A stretch of DNA of 64,000 bases from Sinomonas humi. Its GTDB lineage: Bacteria; Actinomycetota; Actinomycetes; Actinomycetales; Micrococcaceae. Below are positions 54,657-63,484 of the stretch, in pieces. The stretch is from NCBI RefSeq assembly GCF_000802235.1, contig NZ_JTDL01000144.1, forward strand, positions 1-64,000. Direction: 5' to 3'. The first letter of the stretch is position 1. Each line of letters starts with the position of its first letter. Both the position numbers and the translations under genes were made by a program. The notes under the pieces were generated by a model, which was given only the letters and a program-made list of their open reading frames with translations, searched no databases and was not told where the DNA came from.

Positions 54657-55295
54657 ATGCGTATGGACCATGTTTCTTATGCCTGCGAGCCCGACGGCCT
54701 GGCCGCCACAACGGAGAGGATTGCCAGCGCTCTCGGAGTCGAGGCAGTCAAGGGCGGCGTCCACCCTCGGTTCGGCACCCGCAATATGATCATCCCGCTC
54801 ACGCAGCACCACTACCTCGAGGTCGTCGAAGTCCTCGATCACCCCGCTTCGGACAAGGCACCGTTCGGCCAGGCCGTCCGGGCGCGGTCCGCTGCGGGCG
54901 GTGGCTGGATGGGCTGGTGCGTCGAGGTTCAGGACCTCGGCCCCATCGAAACCCGCCTCGGCCGCAAGGCTGTTCCGGGCAACCGCAAGTTCCCCGACGG
55001 GCGGGAACTCGTGTGGAAGCAGATCGGTATCCTCGGGCTCATCGCCGACCCGCAGGTCCCTTACATGCTGAAGTGGGAGGGCGACCCCGAGCTGCACCCC
55101 TCGAACGCCTACCCGGGAACGGTCGGGGTCACGAAGCTCACGATCGCTGGCTCCGCCGAGCGCGTGACCGAGTGGCTCGGCGAGCCTGTCGAGAAGCCGC
55201 TCGAAGACGTCGAGGTCGAGTGGGTCGCCCCGAAGGGCACCCCCGGCATCATGTCCGTGACGTTCGACGCGGGCGGACGGCTCGTCACGATCTGA
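54657..55295 (+). CDS. VOC-superfamily (glyoxalase-like) protein
   Basis: 212 residues. The start MRMDHVSYACEPDGLAAT and HHYLEVVEVLDHP resemble Glyoxalase_3-like VOC domains, with His at residue 5 and Glu in YLEVV as possible metal ligands. The second half has a matching strand set. Isolated gene, followed by a strong terminator hairpin. Reaction unknown. Confidence 0.82.
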   Translation: MRMDHVSYACEPDGLAATTERIASALGVEAVKGGVHPRFGTRNMIIPLTQHHYLEVVEVLDHPASDKAPFGQAVRARSAAGGGWMGWCVEVQDLGPIETRLGRKAVPGNRKFPDGRELVWKQIGILGLIADPQVPYMLKWEGDPELHPSNAYPGTVGVTKLTIAGSAERVTEWLGEPVEKPLEDVEVEWVAPKGTPGIMSVTFDAGGRLVTI

Positions 55296-55312
55296 CCACC
55301 TCGTCTCGGAAG

Positions 55313-55350
55313 ATCTGGCCACTCGTCGAAGCGTCGGCGAGTGGCCAGAT
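55313..55350. terminator. Strong hairpin between convergent genes
   Basis: ATCTGGCCACTCG (55313-55325) and CGAGTGGCCAGAT (55338-55350) pair perfectly over 13 bases. On the plus strand the stem runs into TTCTTT, so it ends the VOC gene transcript; it may also serve the CPBP gene on the other strand. Confidence 0.8.
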
Positions 55351-55360
55351 TTCTTTGGCC

Positions 55361-55405
55361 AGGTCGCTTTCGCCAAGGTCTCTTTCGGGGAGGTCGCTTT
55401 CCGGG
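55361..55405. repeat. Three 15-bp tandem units
   Basis: AGGTCGCTTTCGCCA, AGGTCTCTTTCGGGG and AGGTCGCTTTCCGGG at 55361, 55376 and 55391, between the hairpin and the CPBP stop. Non-coding as far as I can see. Confidence 0.7.
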
Positions 55406-55409
55406 GTCC

Positions 55410-56195
55410 TCAGCCGAGACCGATGGCCTTGCCCAGGAGGCTGAACCCGACGAACGCGAAGGTGTCGAGGAGCGCATGGGCGATGACGAGCGGCATCACC
55501 CGCCCATAGCGGCGATAGACCCAGCAGAACACGAGGCCCATCACGGCATTGCCGAAGAAGGGCCCGATGCCCTGGTAGAGGTGGTAGCTCCCCCGGAGGA
55601 TCGAGCTTGCCGCGAAGGCCGCCCCGGTGCTCCAGCCGAGCTTCCGAAGCCACCCGAGCATGAAGCCGACCACGATCGTCTCCTCGAGCAGCGCCTCCCG
55701 GATTGCCGAGAGGATCAGGACCGGAACGGTCCACCAATACTTGTCGAGGCCACTCGGGATGATCGACGTCGTGATCCCGAGCACCCGCCCGACCCAGTAC
55801 AGCCCGAGCGAGGGGATCCCCATGGCGAGGAACAGCCCGACGCCGTAGAGGACGTCTCGCCCCGGGCGGCGCAGGTCAAGGCCCAAGCGCGCAAAGGGAG
55901 CGCGCCAACTGCGCCGCCCCACCGCCTCCCAGACGAAGTACAGCGCGAGCGCCACGGGAACCAGCGAGAACAGGATGTCGAGCAGCTGGTAGACGAGGTC
56001 GAAGTACTCCCGCGGGCTCAGCGTCGCGTTGAGGGTCGACTTGCCCTGGGCAAGCGGCGCCTGGGTCGCCTTGTCGAGCAGCTGTACCACCGAATACACG
56101 GCCGACTGTCCGAGCGAGAGCCCGAGGACAATGAGGAGCTGGGCTCGCCACCGGGTGCGGTGGGCGGGACGGACGACGGCGGGTGCATCGGGCAT
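55410..56195 (-). CDS. CPBP-family intramembrane metalloprotease
   Basis: 261 residues with about eight spans. The CPBP motifs can be found: EALLEETIVVGFMLG (paired Glu), ILRGSYHLYQG (His) and LVIAHALLDTFAF (His). The Arg usual in the EExxxR motif is not there (EETIVVGF), so the site is slightly atypical. CPBP proteins include prenyl-protein proteases and bacteriocin self-immunity proteins; nothing nearby points to either. Confidence 0.84.
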   Translation of the reverse strand: MPDAPAVVRPAHRTRWRAQLLIVLGLSLGQSAVYSVVQLLDKATQAPLAQGKSTLNATLSPREYFDLVYQLLDILFSLVPVALALYFVWEAVGRRSWRAPFARLGLDLRRPGRDVLYGVGLFLAMGIPSLGLYWVGRVLGITTSIIPSGLDKYWWTVPVLILSAIREALLEETIVVGFMLGWLRKLGWSTGAAFAASSILRGSYHLYQGIGPFFGNAVMGLVFCWVYRRYGRVMPLVIAHALLDTFAFVGFSLLGKAIGLG

Positions 56196-56224
56196 GTCCT
56201 TATCCTGCCCTAGGCTGAGGTTCT

Positions 56225-56905
56225 ATGAGCGCGCCGCGGCAGATCATCATGGTCCGGCACGGCCAGTCGGCCGCCAACGAGGACACGAGCATCTATGAAC
56301 GCGTTCCCGACTACCGGATCCCGCTCACCGACAGCGGGGTGAGCGAGGCCCGGGAAGCGGGCCGAATAGTGCGGGAGCAGCTCGCAGGCGAGCGGGTGAG
56401 CGTCTACATCTCGCCCTACCTGCGGGCCTACCAGACGTTCGATGCCCTCGGCATCCACGATCTCGCCGAACGCGTCATCGAGGAGCCCCGGCTGCGCGAG
56501 CAGGACTGGGCGAACTTCCAGATCGCCCACGACATCGAGCAGCAGAAGAAGCTCCGCGACTCCTACGGCCACTTCTTCTTCCGCTTTCGCGAGGGCGAAT
56601 CAGGCAGCGATGTCTATGATCGGGTTTCGAGCTTCATGGAGACCCTCTACCGCCACTGGGACAAGCCCGACTACACCCCTAACACGCTTCTGGTCACCCA
56701 CGGCCTCACGATGCGCCTCTTCTGCATGCGCTGGTTCCATTGGACCGTCGAGTACTTCGAGTCCCTCAACAATCCCGAGAACGCCGGGGTTCGCACGCTC
56801 ATCCGCCAGCCCGATGGCCGCTATCAGCTGGACCGGCCGTTCACGCAATGGGCGGAGAGGGCCGAGACTGACACCGTCCTCTCGACCCTCTCTGAACGGC
56901 TCTAG
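56225..56905 (+). CDS. Histidine phosphatase (phosphoglycerate-mutase-like)
   Basis: 226 residues. The RHG motif is in IIMVRHGQSAAN; SPYLRAYQTFDAL and LLVTHGLTMRL provide the other active-site Arg and His. The Glu in LREQDWANFQ fits the general acid. Cytoplasmic. Substrate unknown; the closest forms handle small phosphates. Confidence 0.87.
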   Translation: MSAPRQIIMVRHGQSAANEDTSIYERVPDYRIPLTDSGVSEAREAGRIVREQLAGERVSVYISPYLRAYQTFDALGIHDLAERVIEEPRLREQDWANFQIAHDIEQQKKLRDSYGHFFFRFREGESGSDVYDRVSSFMETLYRHWDKPDYTPNTLLVTHGLTMRLFCMRWFHWTVEYFESLNNPENAGVRTLIRQPDGRYQLDRPFTQWAERAETDTVLSTLSERL

Positions 56906-58146
56906 CGCACGCGTTCGCCCGCGCGCCATACGGCGTAAGTGAGCGGCATCCCCGGCCGGTACGCAAGATGCGTGGCCGAGGGCGCATCGAGGAGCTGGAG
57001 GTCGGCCCGGTGGCCCACCGCGACCGAACCGACAGCGCGCTGGCCGTCTTCGTCCAGGCCGACGTGCCTCCCGAGGGCGAGGGCTCCGCCGAAGGTCGCG
57101 GCGCGGATCGCCTCCTGCACGTTCAGCCCCATCTGCAGCACACCGGTCGTGACGCAGAACGAGATCGAACTCGTGTAGCTCGTACCGGGGTTGCAGTTCG
57201 AGGCGATCGCGATTTCGACCCCTGCATCGAGGAGCCGTCGCGCCGGTGCCAACGGGGCGCGGGTCGAGAGGTCACAGGCCGGAAGCACCGTTGCGACAGT
57301 GCCCGTGCCCTCGGAAGAGCCGGGGCCGGACCAGTCGCCCCATGACGAGGCGAGCGCCTCGACATCGGCGTCATCGAGGAAGTTCACGTGGTCGACGCTT
57401 GCGGCCCCGACCTCGACTGCTAGGCGCACGCCTGCTCCCGGTCCCAACTGGTTGCCGTGGACGCGGAGGCCGAGCCCCTCCTCGCGGCACGCGGCGAGAA
57501 CGCGACGTGACTGCTCCTCGGTGAACGCCCCGCGCTCGCAGAAGACATCGGCCCAGCGGACATAGGGGCGGACGGCCTCGAGCATCTCGCCGCAGACGAG
57601 TTCGGTGTACTCGTCCGGATCTGTGCCAGCAGGAACCAGATGCGCCCCGAGATACGTCACCTCGTCAACGGCGCCCGCAGCGAGCTCGGCACTGCGGCGC
57701 TCGTTCGGGACGTCGAGCCCATAACCGGTCTTCGTCTCGAGATACGTCGTGCCCCCGGCGGCAGCCTCCGCGACCCGTGCCTTGAGCAGGAGCCGCAACT
57801 CGTCGTCGGACGCTTCGCGGGTCGCAGCCATCGTGACGCCAATGCCGCCAGCCGCGTACGCCTGACCGGCCATGCGCGCCTCGAACTCGGCGGTGCGGTC
57901 GCCGGCGAAGACGAGGTGGCTATGGGAATCGACCCAGCCCGGCAAGGCGGCGCGGCCCCCGGCGTCGTACCTTTCGTCGGCAGCTGGCGCGGACGACGAC
58001 GGGCCCACCCAGGCGACCCGCTCGCCCTCGAACACCACGGCCGCGTCGTGGAGCACACTTTCTGCCGCGGCGGCTGGAGTCCGATCCTGCCAATGCTGCG
58101 TCGAAAGCTCGCCGATGTTGTCGATCAGGAGGGTCGCACTGCTCAT
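56902..58146 (-). CDS. hutI: Imidazolonepropionase
   Basis: 414 residues from ATG 58146. The amidohydrolase metal site HxH is in WVDSHSHLVFAGDR; LETKTGYGLD, HGNQLGPGAG, and SNCNPGTSYTSSI are typical HutI blocks. It opens the imidazolone ring in histidine breakdown. hutU, hutH and hutG are not in the window, so it is detached from its pathway here. It is 11 bases downstream of the FAD oxidoreductase gene and its stop overlaps the end of the phosphatase gene by four bases. Confidence 0.92.
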   Translation of the reverse strand: MSSATLLIDNIGELSTQHWQDRTPAAAAESVLHDAAVVFEGERVAWVGPSSSAPAADERYDAGGRAALPGWVDSHSHLVFAGDRTAEFEARMAGQAYAAGGIGVTMAATREASDDELRLLLKARVAEAAAGGTTYLETKTGYGLDVPNERRSAELAAGAVDEVTYLGAHLVPAGTDPDEYTELVCGEMLEAVRPYVRWADVFCERGAFTEEQSRRVLAACREEGLGLRVHGNQLGPGAGVRLAVEVGAASVDHVNFLDDADVEALASSWGDWSGPGSSEGTGTVATVLPACDLSTRAPLAPARRLLDAGVEIAIASNCNPGTSYTSSISFCVTTGVLQMGLNVQEAIRAATFGGALALGRHVGLDEDGQRAVGSVAVGHRADLQLLDAPSATHLAYRPGMPLTYAVWRAGERVR

Positions 58147-58157
58147 GCAGCAATCTT

Positions 58158-59282
58158 CTAGCGTCGGACTGACAGCCGGTGCGGGTCGAGGGCCCGCTCC
58201 GTCTCGGATACCGGACGCGCGCCCGTCCGCAGCGCCTCCGGCCCTGCGAGCAACTGCCCCGCAGCGTCCTCGGCCATCGCCGCGGACGTCTGGAAGCCGT
58301 AGCCGCCTTGGCCCGCGAGCCAGAAGAATCCCGGCGCCTCGGGGTCGAAGCCGAGGACTGGAACTCCGTCGGCCGCCGAGGTCCGCAGGCCAGTCCACGC
58401 CCGCACGATTCCCGAGACGGGGAGGTCCGCGACCTCCCGGATGAGGCCAATCGCGCGCTCGACGTCGCCCGGGCGCGGCACGGCATCCTCCGCGCGGCTC
58501 GGCTCGGCCTCGGACGGCGAGACGAGCGCGCCGGCCGGGTCGGGCCGGAAGTACCACGTGTCGTCGGCGGCCGCGACCATCGGCATCTCGGGGTCGAGCG
58601 CTTCGGAGAGCGAGACCAGCGCAGCAGTGCGCCGATAGGGCTGAAGGCCGAGCCGCTCGACGCCGAAGAGGATCGCTAGATCGTCCGCCCAGGCGCCTGC
58701 CGCGTTCACCACGCACGCCGCATGAAACCCCTCCGTTCCCGCCCCCACGAGCCAGCCGTCTCCCACACGCTGGGCCGTGTGGACCGGGCTTCCGGGATAG
58801 ATGGCGACGCCCCCGGCGCGCGCCAGGCCCTCGTGATAGGCGAGCAGTGCGGGCGCGTCCGTCCGGACCGAGTCCGTGTCGAGGGCGGCGGCCTCGAAGG
58901 CTCCGTCGCGGAGCAGGGGCACGAGCGCGCGAGCCTCCTCGGGCGAGAGATGGCGCATTCCTGCATGGGCTTCCGCCGCAACATCTCCCCCAGTGCCCAC
59001 GAGCATGAAGCGGCTCGGCCACGCGAGCCGGCGGCCGTCGTCGTCCACGGCAGCCCGAAGCGCCCCCAGCGTGCGCCGCGTGAGCTCTTGGACCGGTGGC
59101 GGGCCGTAGCTCGGGATGAGCTGCTGGGCCGACCGGCTCGAGGTGTGGTACGCGAGGCTCGGCTCGGCCTCGACGAGCGCGACTCTGCACTCCCCCGCCA
59201 GCCGGGACGCCAGCGAAAGCCCTGCGATCCCGGCGCCCACAATGAGGACGTCGACGTCGTTCGTGTTGCGCTGGATGGCCAT
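58158..59282 (-). CDS. FAD-dependent oxidoreductase (DAO family)
   Basis: 374 residues from ATG 59282. The dinucleotide-binding start VDVLIVGAGIAGLSLASRLA is complete; SSRSAQQLIPSYG and the C-terminal WTGLRTSAADGVPVLG, then LAGQGGYGFQTS are DAO-family blocks as in D-amino-acid dehydrogenases and glycine oxidases. Next to hutI, kbl and tdh, an amino-acid substrate is likely, but the identity is not shown. Confidence 0.87.
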   Translation of the reverse strand: MAIQRNTNDVDVLIVGAGIAGLSLASRLAGECRVALVEAEPSLAYHTSSRSAQQLIPSYGPPPVQELTRRTLGALRAAVDDDGRRLAWPSRFMLVGTGGDVAAEAHAGMRHLSPEEARALVPLLRDGAFEAAALDTDSVRTDAPALLAYHEGLARAGGVAIYPGSPVHTAQRVGDGWLVGAGTEGFHAACVVNAAGAWADDLAILFGVERLGLQPYRRTAALVSLSEALDPEMPMVAAADDTWYFRPDPAGALVSPSEAEPSRAEDAVPRPGDVERAIGLIREVADLPVSGIVRAWTGLRTSAADGVPVLGFDPEAPGFFWLAGQGGYGFQTSAAMAEDAAGQLLAGPEALRTGARPVSETERALDPHRLSVRR

Positions 59283-59411
59283 GCCGACACCATACTCCGG
59301 CGAACAGTGGCGGCACTCCCGCATTCGAAGTTCTGATTCCAGCGGAGGAAAGGGGCGCTTGACGACCGTCGATCCAACCGCAAGGATCACCTCGTGACAA
59401 GGGGGACTGAC

Positions 59412-59702
59412 ATGAAGAACAGCAACACCCGAACTTGGACGTGGTATGGCCTCGCAGCCACCCTCGTGTGGATCGCCGCCCTGACCGTCGGCGCGGTCGC
59501 GTTTGTCGCGGCTAGCGAAGCGGCTCGCGCTCGGGGGCAGGACGCGACATTCCTCCAGGAGTTCCTAGGGGCGCCCCTGTTTGAGGGTTTCCGCCAGGAC
59601 GGAAAGTTCGGCGTTCGACCACAGTGGGGACTCCTGCTCCTCGTCGTGGTGCCGTTGTTCGCGACAGTCCTGTTCACTGCGCTCCGGAGGCGGTCCCCCT
59701 AA
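59412..59702 (+). CDS. Small two-span membrane protein
   Basis: 96 residues from ATG 59412, with GGGGGA upstream; the in-frame GTG 59394 is less well placed. Spans lie at about 10-32 and 70-88. The loop has FLQEFLGAPLFEGFRQ. No family recognised. Tail-to-tail with kbl. Confidence 0.6.
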   Translation: MKNSNTRTWTWYGLAATLVWIAALTVGAVAFVAASEAARARGQDATFLQEFLGAPLFEGFRQDGKFGVRPQWGLLLLVVVPLFATVLFTALRRRSP

Positions 59703-59709
59703 GCCGCGC

Positions 59710-60945
59710 TCAATGCCGCGACGGCTCCTCCCTCTCTCCCACAGTCGAGCGTGCGGCGACAAACGCGGCCACGGCGGTTTCGACGTCGTCCGCAGTGTGG
59801 GCGGCGGAGAGCTGGACCCGGATCCGGGCCTTCCCCTTGGGCACCACGGGGTAGGAGAAAGCGGTGACGTACACGCCGTGGGCGAGCATCTCGGCGGCGA
59901 TGCGGCCTGCAAGGGCGGCGTCGCCGAACATGACCGGGACGATCGCGTGCTCCCCCGGAAGGAGCTCGAAGCCCTCCTCCGCCATGCGCCTGCGGAAGAG
60001 CGCGGCGTTCTCGAACAGCCGCGACCGCAGTTCGGCCGACCCGGCCACGAGATCGAGGGCACGCATCGTCGCGGCCACGATCATCGGGGCGACCGAATTG
60101 GAGAACAGGTATGGGCGGGCCTTCTGGCGGAGGGTCGCGACGATCTCGGCCCTGCCTGAGACGTACCCGCCGGACGCGCCGCCGAGCGCCTTGCCGAAGG
60201 TCCCGGTGTAGATGTCGATCCGATCGGAGACCCCCGCGTGCTCTGGGGTTCCGGCCCCGGTTTCGCCCATGAAACCGACCGCGTGCGAGTCGTCCACCAT
60301 GACCATCGCGCCGTAGCGCTCGGCGAGGTCGCAGATCTCCCGGAGCGGCGCGAGGTAGCCGTCCATCGAGAACACGCCGTCGGTGACGATGAGGGTCCGT
60401 CGGGCGCCGACGCCGTCGTTCAGCGTAGTGGCTTCCCGCAGGCGGGTCTCGAGCTCGCCCATGTCCCGGTTCGCATAGCGGAGCCGGGTCGCCTTGCACA
60501 GGCGGATGCCGTCGATGATCGAGGCGTGGTTGAGGGCGTCCGAAATGACCACGTCCTCGGCGCCGAGGATCGCCTCGAAGACGCCCCCATTTGCGTCGAA
60601 GCAGCTCGAGAACAGGATCGTGTCATCGGTGCCGAGGAATTCGGAGACCCGGCGTTCGAGTTCCAGGTGGGTGTCTTGAGTGCCGCAGATGAAGCGGACG
60701 GAGGCCATGCCGAAGCCGCGCTCGTCGAGAGCCTTCTTGGCCGCTTCGATCAAGTCCGGGTGGTCTGCGAGGCCGAGGTAGTTGTTGGCGCAGAAGTTCA
60801 GCACCTCCCCGGCCGGCGCGCCGAGGGGGCCGGCCTCGATGTGAGCCGACTGCGGCGAATCGATGTGCCGCTCCTCCTTGAAAGTCCCGGCCGCGCGGAT
60901 CTCGGCGAGCTCTGCTGCGAGCTGTTCCTTCACTCCTGCGAACAT
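59710..60945 (-). CDS. kbl: Glycine C-acetyltransferase (2-amino-3-ketobutyrate CoA ligase)
   Basis: 411 residues of the alpha-oxoamine synthase family. [38 protein letters not shown] and the PLP lysine block [14 protein letters not shown] are all Kbl-like. It splits 2-amino-3-oxobutyrate with CoA into glycine and acetyl-CoA. It is 32 bases downstream of tdh and forms the threonine-to-glycine operon. Confidence 0.93.
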   Translation of the reverse strand: MFAGVKEQLAAELAEIRAAGTFKEERHIDSPQSAHIEAGPLGAPAGEVLNFCANNYLGLADHPDLIEAAKKALDERGFGMASVRFICGTQDTHLELERRVSEFLGTDDTILFSSCFDANGGVFEAILGAEDVVISDALNHASIIDGIRLCKATRLRYANRDMGELETRLREATTLNDGVGARRTLIVTDGVFSMDGYLAPLREICDLAERYGAMVMVDDSHAVGFMGETGAGTPEHAGVSDRIDIYTGTFGKALGGASGGYVSGRAEIVATLRQKARPYLFSNSVAPMIVAATMRALDLVAGSAELRSRLFENAALFRRRMAEEGFELLPGEHAIVPVMFGDAALAGRIAAEMLAHGVYVTAFSYPVVPKGKARIRVQLSAAHTADDVETAVAAFVAARSTVGEREEPSRH

Positions 60946-60977
60946 GTGCTGCCCTCTTCCTCTCTCCCGGCTTCGCC

Positions 60978-62024
60978 CTAGACGCCCGACCAGTCCAACA
61001 CCACTTTGCCGCCGCTGCCAGAGCGGGCGACGTCGAAGCCCTCCTCCCAGCGCGCAGCCGGGAGGACGTCGGTGACGACGGCGGCAACGTTCCTATGGAG
61101 GACTGGATTGGACGAGAGCATCGCGCTCATCGCATACCACGTCTCGAACATCTCGCGGCCGTAGATGCCTTTGAGGGTGAGCATGTGTGTCACGACCTTG
61201 CCCCAGTCGATCTCCGCGGATTGAGCGGGTAGGCCGAGCAGGGCGATCCGGCCGCCGTGGTTCATGTTCTCGATCATCCCCTGCAACGCGGCCGGGCGCC
61301 CGGACATCTCGAAGCCCACGTCGAATCCCTCGACCAGGCCGAGTTCTCGCTGGGCTTGGCCCAGGCTCATCGTGGAGACGTCGACCGCGAGGTCGGCGCC
61401 CATCCCCCGAGCGAGTTCGAGGCGGCGCTGGGAGACGTCGGTGATCGCGATCTTCCGGGCACCCGCGTGCCGGGCGATCGAAATGGCCATGAGGCCGATC
61501 GGGCCGGCCCCGGTGATGAGGACATCCTCGCCGACCACCGGGAAGCTCAACGCAGTGTGGGTGGCGTTGCCGAAGGGGTCGAAGATCGCGCCGAGCTCGG
61601 GGGTGATCGAGGGATCGTGGTGGACCCACACGTTCGTCTCGGGGATCACGACGAACTCGGCGAACGCCCCATCGCGCTGGACTCCCACACTCGAGACGTG
61701 GATGCACATCTGGCGGCGCCCTGCACGGCAGTTTCGGCAGACCCCGCACACGATATGGCCCTCGCCTGACACACGGTCACCGACCCGCACGTCGCGGACG
61801 TCCTCCCCCACCTCGACGACTTCGCCGTAGAACTCGTGCCCCGGGATGAACGGCGGGTTGCTCATGGACTGGGCAGCTTCGTCCCAAGACTGAAGGTGCA
61901 GGTCCGTCCCACAGATGCCTGTCGCGAGCACGCGAATCTTCACATCCGCCGGGCCAGCTTCCGGCTCGGGCCGTTCGACGAACTCGAAGCCCGCCTGCGG
62001 GCCCGGCTTGAACAGGGCTTTCAT
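60978..62024 (-). CDS. tdh: L-threonine 3-dehydrogenase
   Basis: 348 residues from ATG 62024, matching the normal MKAL start; TTG 62036 is possible. Zinc-dependent medium-chain dehydrogenase: catalytic zinc residues in GICGTDLH and PGHEFYGEV, structural Cys in [18 protein letters not shown] loop [17 protein letters not shown]. It oxidises threonine to 2-amino-3-oxobutyrate for Kbl. Confidence 0.93.
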   Translation of the reverse strand: MKALFKPGPQAGFEFVERPEPEAGPADVKIRVLATGICGTDLHLQSWDEAAQSMSNPPFIPGHEFYGEVVEVGEDVRDVRVGDRVSGEGHIVCGVCRNCRAGRRQMCIHVSSVGVQRDGAFAEFVVIPETNVWVHHDPSITPELGAIFDPFGNATHTALSFPVVGEDVLITGAGPIGLMAISIARHAGARKIAITDVSQRRLELARGMGADLAVDVSTMSLGQAQRELGLVEGFDVGFEMSGRPAALQGMIENMNHGGRIALLGLPAQSAEIDWGKVVTHMLTLKGIYGREMFETWYAMSAMLSSNPVLHRNVAAVVTDVLPAARWEEGFDVARSGSGGKVVLDWSGV

Positions 62025-62047
62025 GAGGCCATTCAAAAGCAGGCAAA

Positions 62048-62372
62048 GGCTTAGAACAACAGCCGGTGTCTCAAGGGACGGTTTAGGGACGCTTAGCTGT
62101 CAGCCCTTTCGGCACGGCAGTCGTCTGGCGAGGGTCTGCGCAGATGAATTCAGGTACGTCTGGGGTCAATGAGGCCTGTCCCTCGTTGACGTCCGAGCGA
62201 TAGCTGCGACGCTCGCCGGAGTCCGCGCCTTTTCGAGGTCTTGCTTTTCGGCAGGCCGTCCGCACAGCTCTTCGAACTCTGCCCACGTGCGGCAACGGCG
62301 AAACTCACCGCCTACCTACGCCTGCATCGCCATTCACGGGAGCTGATGGCTTAGAACGACAGCCGGTATCTC
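62048..62372. repeat. 25-bp direct repeat, copies exactly 300 bp apart
   Basis: Copies at 62048-62072 and 62348-62372 both begin GGCTTAGAAC and end with CAGCCGGT(A/G)TCTC; they differ at two positions. They bracket the coding remnant, so they may be the scars of an insertion. Confidence 0.65.
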
Positions 62373-62577
62373 GCGAGATGAATTAGCATTCCTTCACCTT
62401 TGCCTCGCAATCAGGTCTTCATCGAGGACTGCCAACGACAAGTGGAGGCCGCCGAGCAGCCTTATGACCGAATGTGACGCTCCTCCGGCCCCGCATCCAT
62501 CGGCCTCGGACACAAACGTTCCTTGCGCACTCGGGACAACTGGATACAAGTAGAGGTCCGCTGCCTACTCTCTGGGC

Positions 62578-62594
62578 GTGACCACGCCGGTCAC
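62578..62594. promoter_or_regulatory. Inverted repeat before the bacteriocin gene
   Basis: GTGACCACGCCGGTCAC, with perfect 6-base arms and a 5-base loop, lies 26 bases before ATG 62621. It could be an operator or a leader hairpin. Confidence 0.5.
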
Positions 62595-62620
62595 AGCGTC
62601 CCTTGAGAGAGGAGCCAGTC

Positions 62621-62890
62621 ATGAATTTTCGCAGTTCTTCCAAACCTCTTGTTGCAGCAGCCGCAGTCAGCGTCATCGGGCTTTCCCTGGGCAGCGTAGG
62701 AGTCATGTACATCGCGGGAATGTTCGGCTTGTCCTCAGCTTTCGCATCCCAGATCGTTGACGCGGTCACAGTCGGCGGCTGGGTCCTAGCCGTCGTCATG
62801 GGGCTCCTTTCGGGTGGCACGGCGGCAGTCATCGTTGCCACGACCCGATGGGCCATCCTCCGATTCGGCCGCGCCGTCGCCATCGCGTAG
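62621..62890 (+). CDS. AS-48-like circular bacteriocin precursor
   Basis: 89 residues from ATG 62621, with GAGAGGAG seven bases upstream. The first 33 residues form a hydrophobic leader (VAAAAVSVIGLSLGSVGVMY). The rest lines up with enterocin AS-48: FGLSSAFASQIVDAVTVGGW against its FGIPAAVAGTVLNVVEAGGW, and the ends RAVAIA against RAVIAW. If cleavage falls before Met34, as AS-48 starts with Met, the ring would be 56 residues, Met34 to Ala89, with three Arg and one Asp, so less basic than AS-48. The following SpoIIM/DUF95 gene supports the call. Ring closure is inferred. Confidence 0.82.
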   Translation: MNFRSSSKPLVAAAAVSVIGLSLGSVGVMYIAGMFGLSSAFASQIVDAVTVGGWVLAVVMGLLSGGTAAVIVATTRWAILRFGRAVAIA

Positions 62891-62905
62891 TCAGCGATCC
62901 ACCTA

Positions 62906-63460
62906 ATGATGGGCAGCGCCAAGGAGATCGCCAGCCAGTCATGGCCGTACGCGCTCGCGCTCTCCTTGGCGTTGCTGGCAGCCGGAGCGGCGATCGGCGC
63001 TCAAGCGGACGTTGGATTAGCACTTGACGCACCTTCGCCTGATCCTCAGGGAACCGAATGGACGGAGGCGTTCGTGAAAGTCCTCCTGAACAACGCGTCG
63101 ACTGGAGCACTACTGTATGCAGGAGCAGCCACGGCCGGGACGGCCACCCTCATCGTGTGGCCCATCGTCGCTGCCTATATAGGAGCGACCTTCCGTGCGA
63201 GCGCGGGAGCCGTCGGAGTCGAGAACGTCGTCGGAACGATCTGGCCGTACGCACCCTTGGAGTTCGTGGGAATGTGCCTCGCGGCAGCCGCAGGGCTCAT
63301 GCCGCTTGTGTCAGGTCTTCGGGCAGCCTTCGAGCCGCAAAGCGTCGGGCCCGCCCGCGCATACGCTCGTGAGATTCCTTCGACGCTCAAAGTCTTCCTT
63401 GCATCCTTGACCCTGATCGCGCTGGCTGCTGCTGTCGAAGCGGCTGTCATCGCATTCTGA
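62906..63460 (+). CDS. SpoIIM/DUF95-family protein of a circular bacteriocin cluster
   Basis: 184 residues, 15 bases after the precursor. Four to five spans. The DUF95 core is visible: FVKVLLNNASTGALLYAGAA, with the conserved NN pair, and WPYAPLEFVGMCLAAAAGL, which matches the PHG-xLE box except that His is Tyr. Proteins of this family (As-48C-like) are found in almost every known circular bacteriocin cluster, where they are needed for maturation or export. ATG 62906 or 62909; no strong site, so coupling to the precursor is likely. Confidence 0.8.
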   Translation: MMGSAKEIASQSWPYALALSLALLAAGAAIGAQADVGLALDAPSPDPQGTEWTEAFVKVLLNNASTGALLYAGAATAGTATLIVWPIVAAYIGATFRASAGAVGVENVVGTIWPYAPLEFVGMCLAAAAGLMPLVSGLRAAFEPQSVGPARAYAREIPSTLKVFLASLTLIALAAAVEAAVIAF

Positions 63461-63484
63461 AATCGAACAAGGGCCCTTTCGATC

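Larger units (their letters stand above)
62037..62620. other. Intergenic region with a 25-bp repeat pair and a coding remnant
   Basis: No intact gene is supported in these 584 bases. A short open frame (62190-62354, ending GCTTAG) reads like the C-terminus of a lost protein (VLLFGRPSAQLFELCP, then LTAYLRLHRHSREL) without start or family. A 25-base direct repeat with two mismatches lies at 62048 and 62348. A poor promoter candidate (TTGCGC 62523-62528; TACAAG 62545-62550) and an inverted repeat precede the bacteriocin gene. Confidence 0.5.

Noticed and set aside
56902-59400. An 832-codon frame that would fuse an Arg/Gly-rich lead to HutI
   Set aside because: The first half is the shadow of the FAD oxidoreductase in another frame; HutI starts at 58146.
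62083-62295. Minus-strand 70-codon frame in the tdh-bacteriocin gap
   Set aside because: Basic, low-complexity, no ribosome site, no relatives that I recognise.
62419-62922. Minus-strand frame of 167 codons opposite the bacteriocin gene
   Set aside because: No ribosome site and a shadow-like composition; the plus strand has a coherent precursor followed by DUF95.
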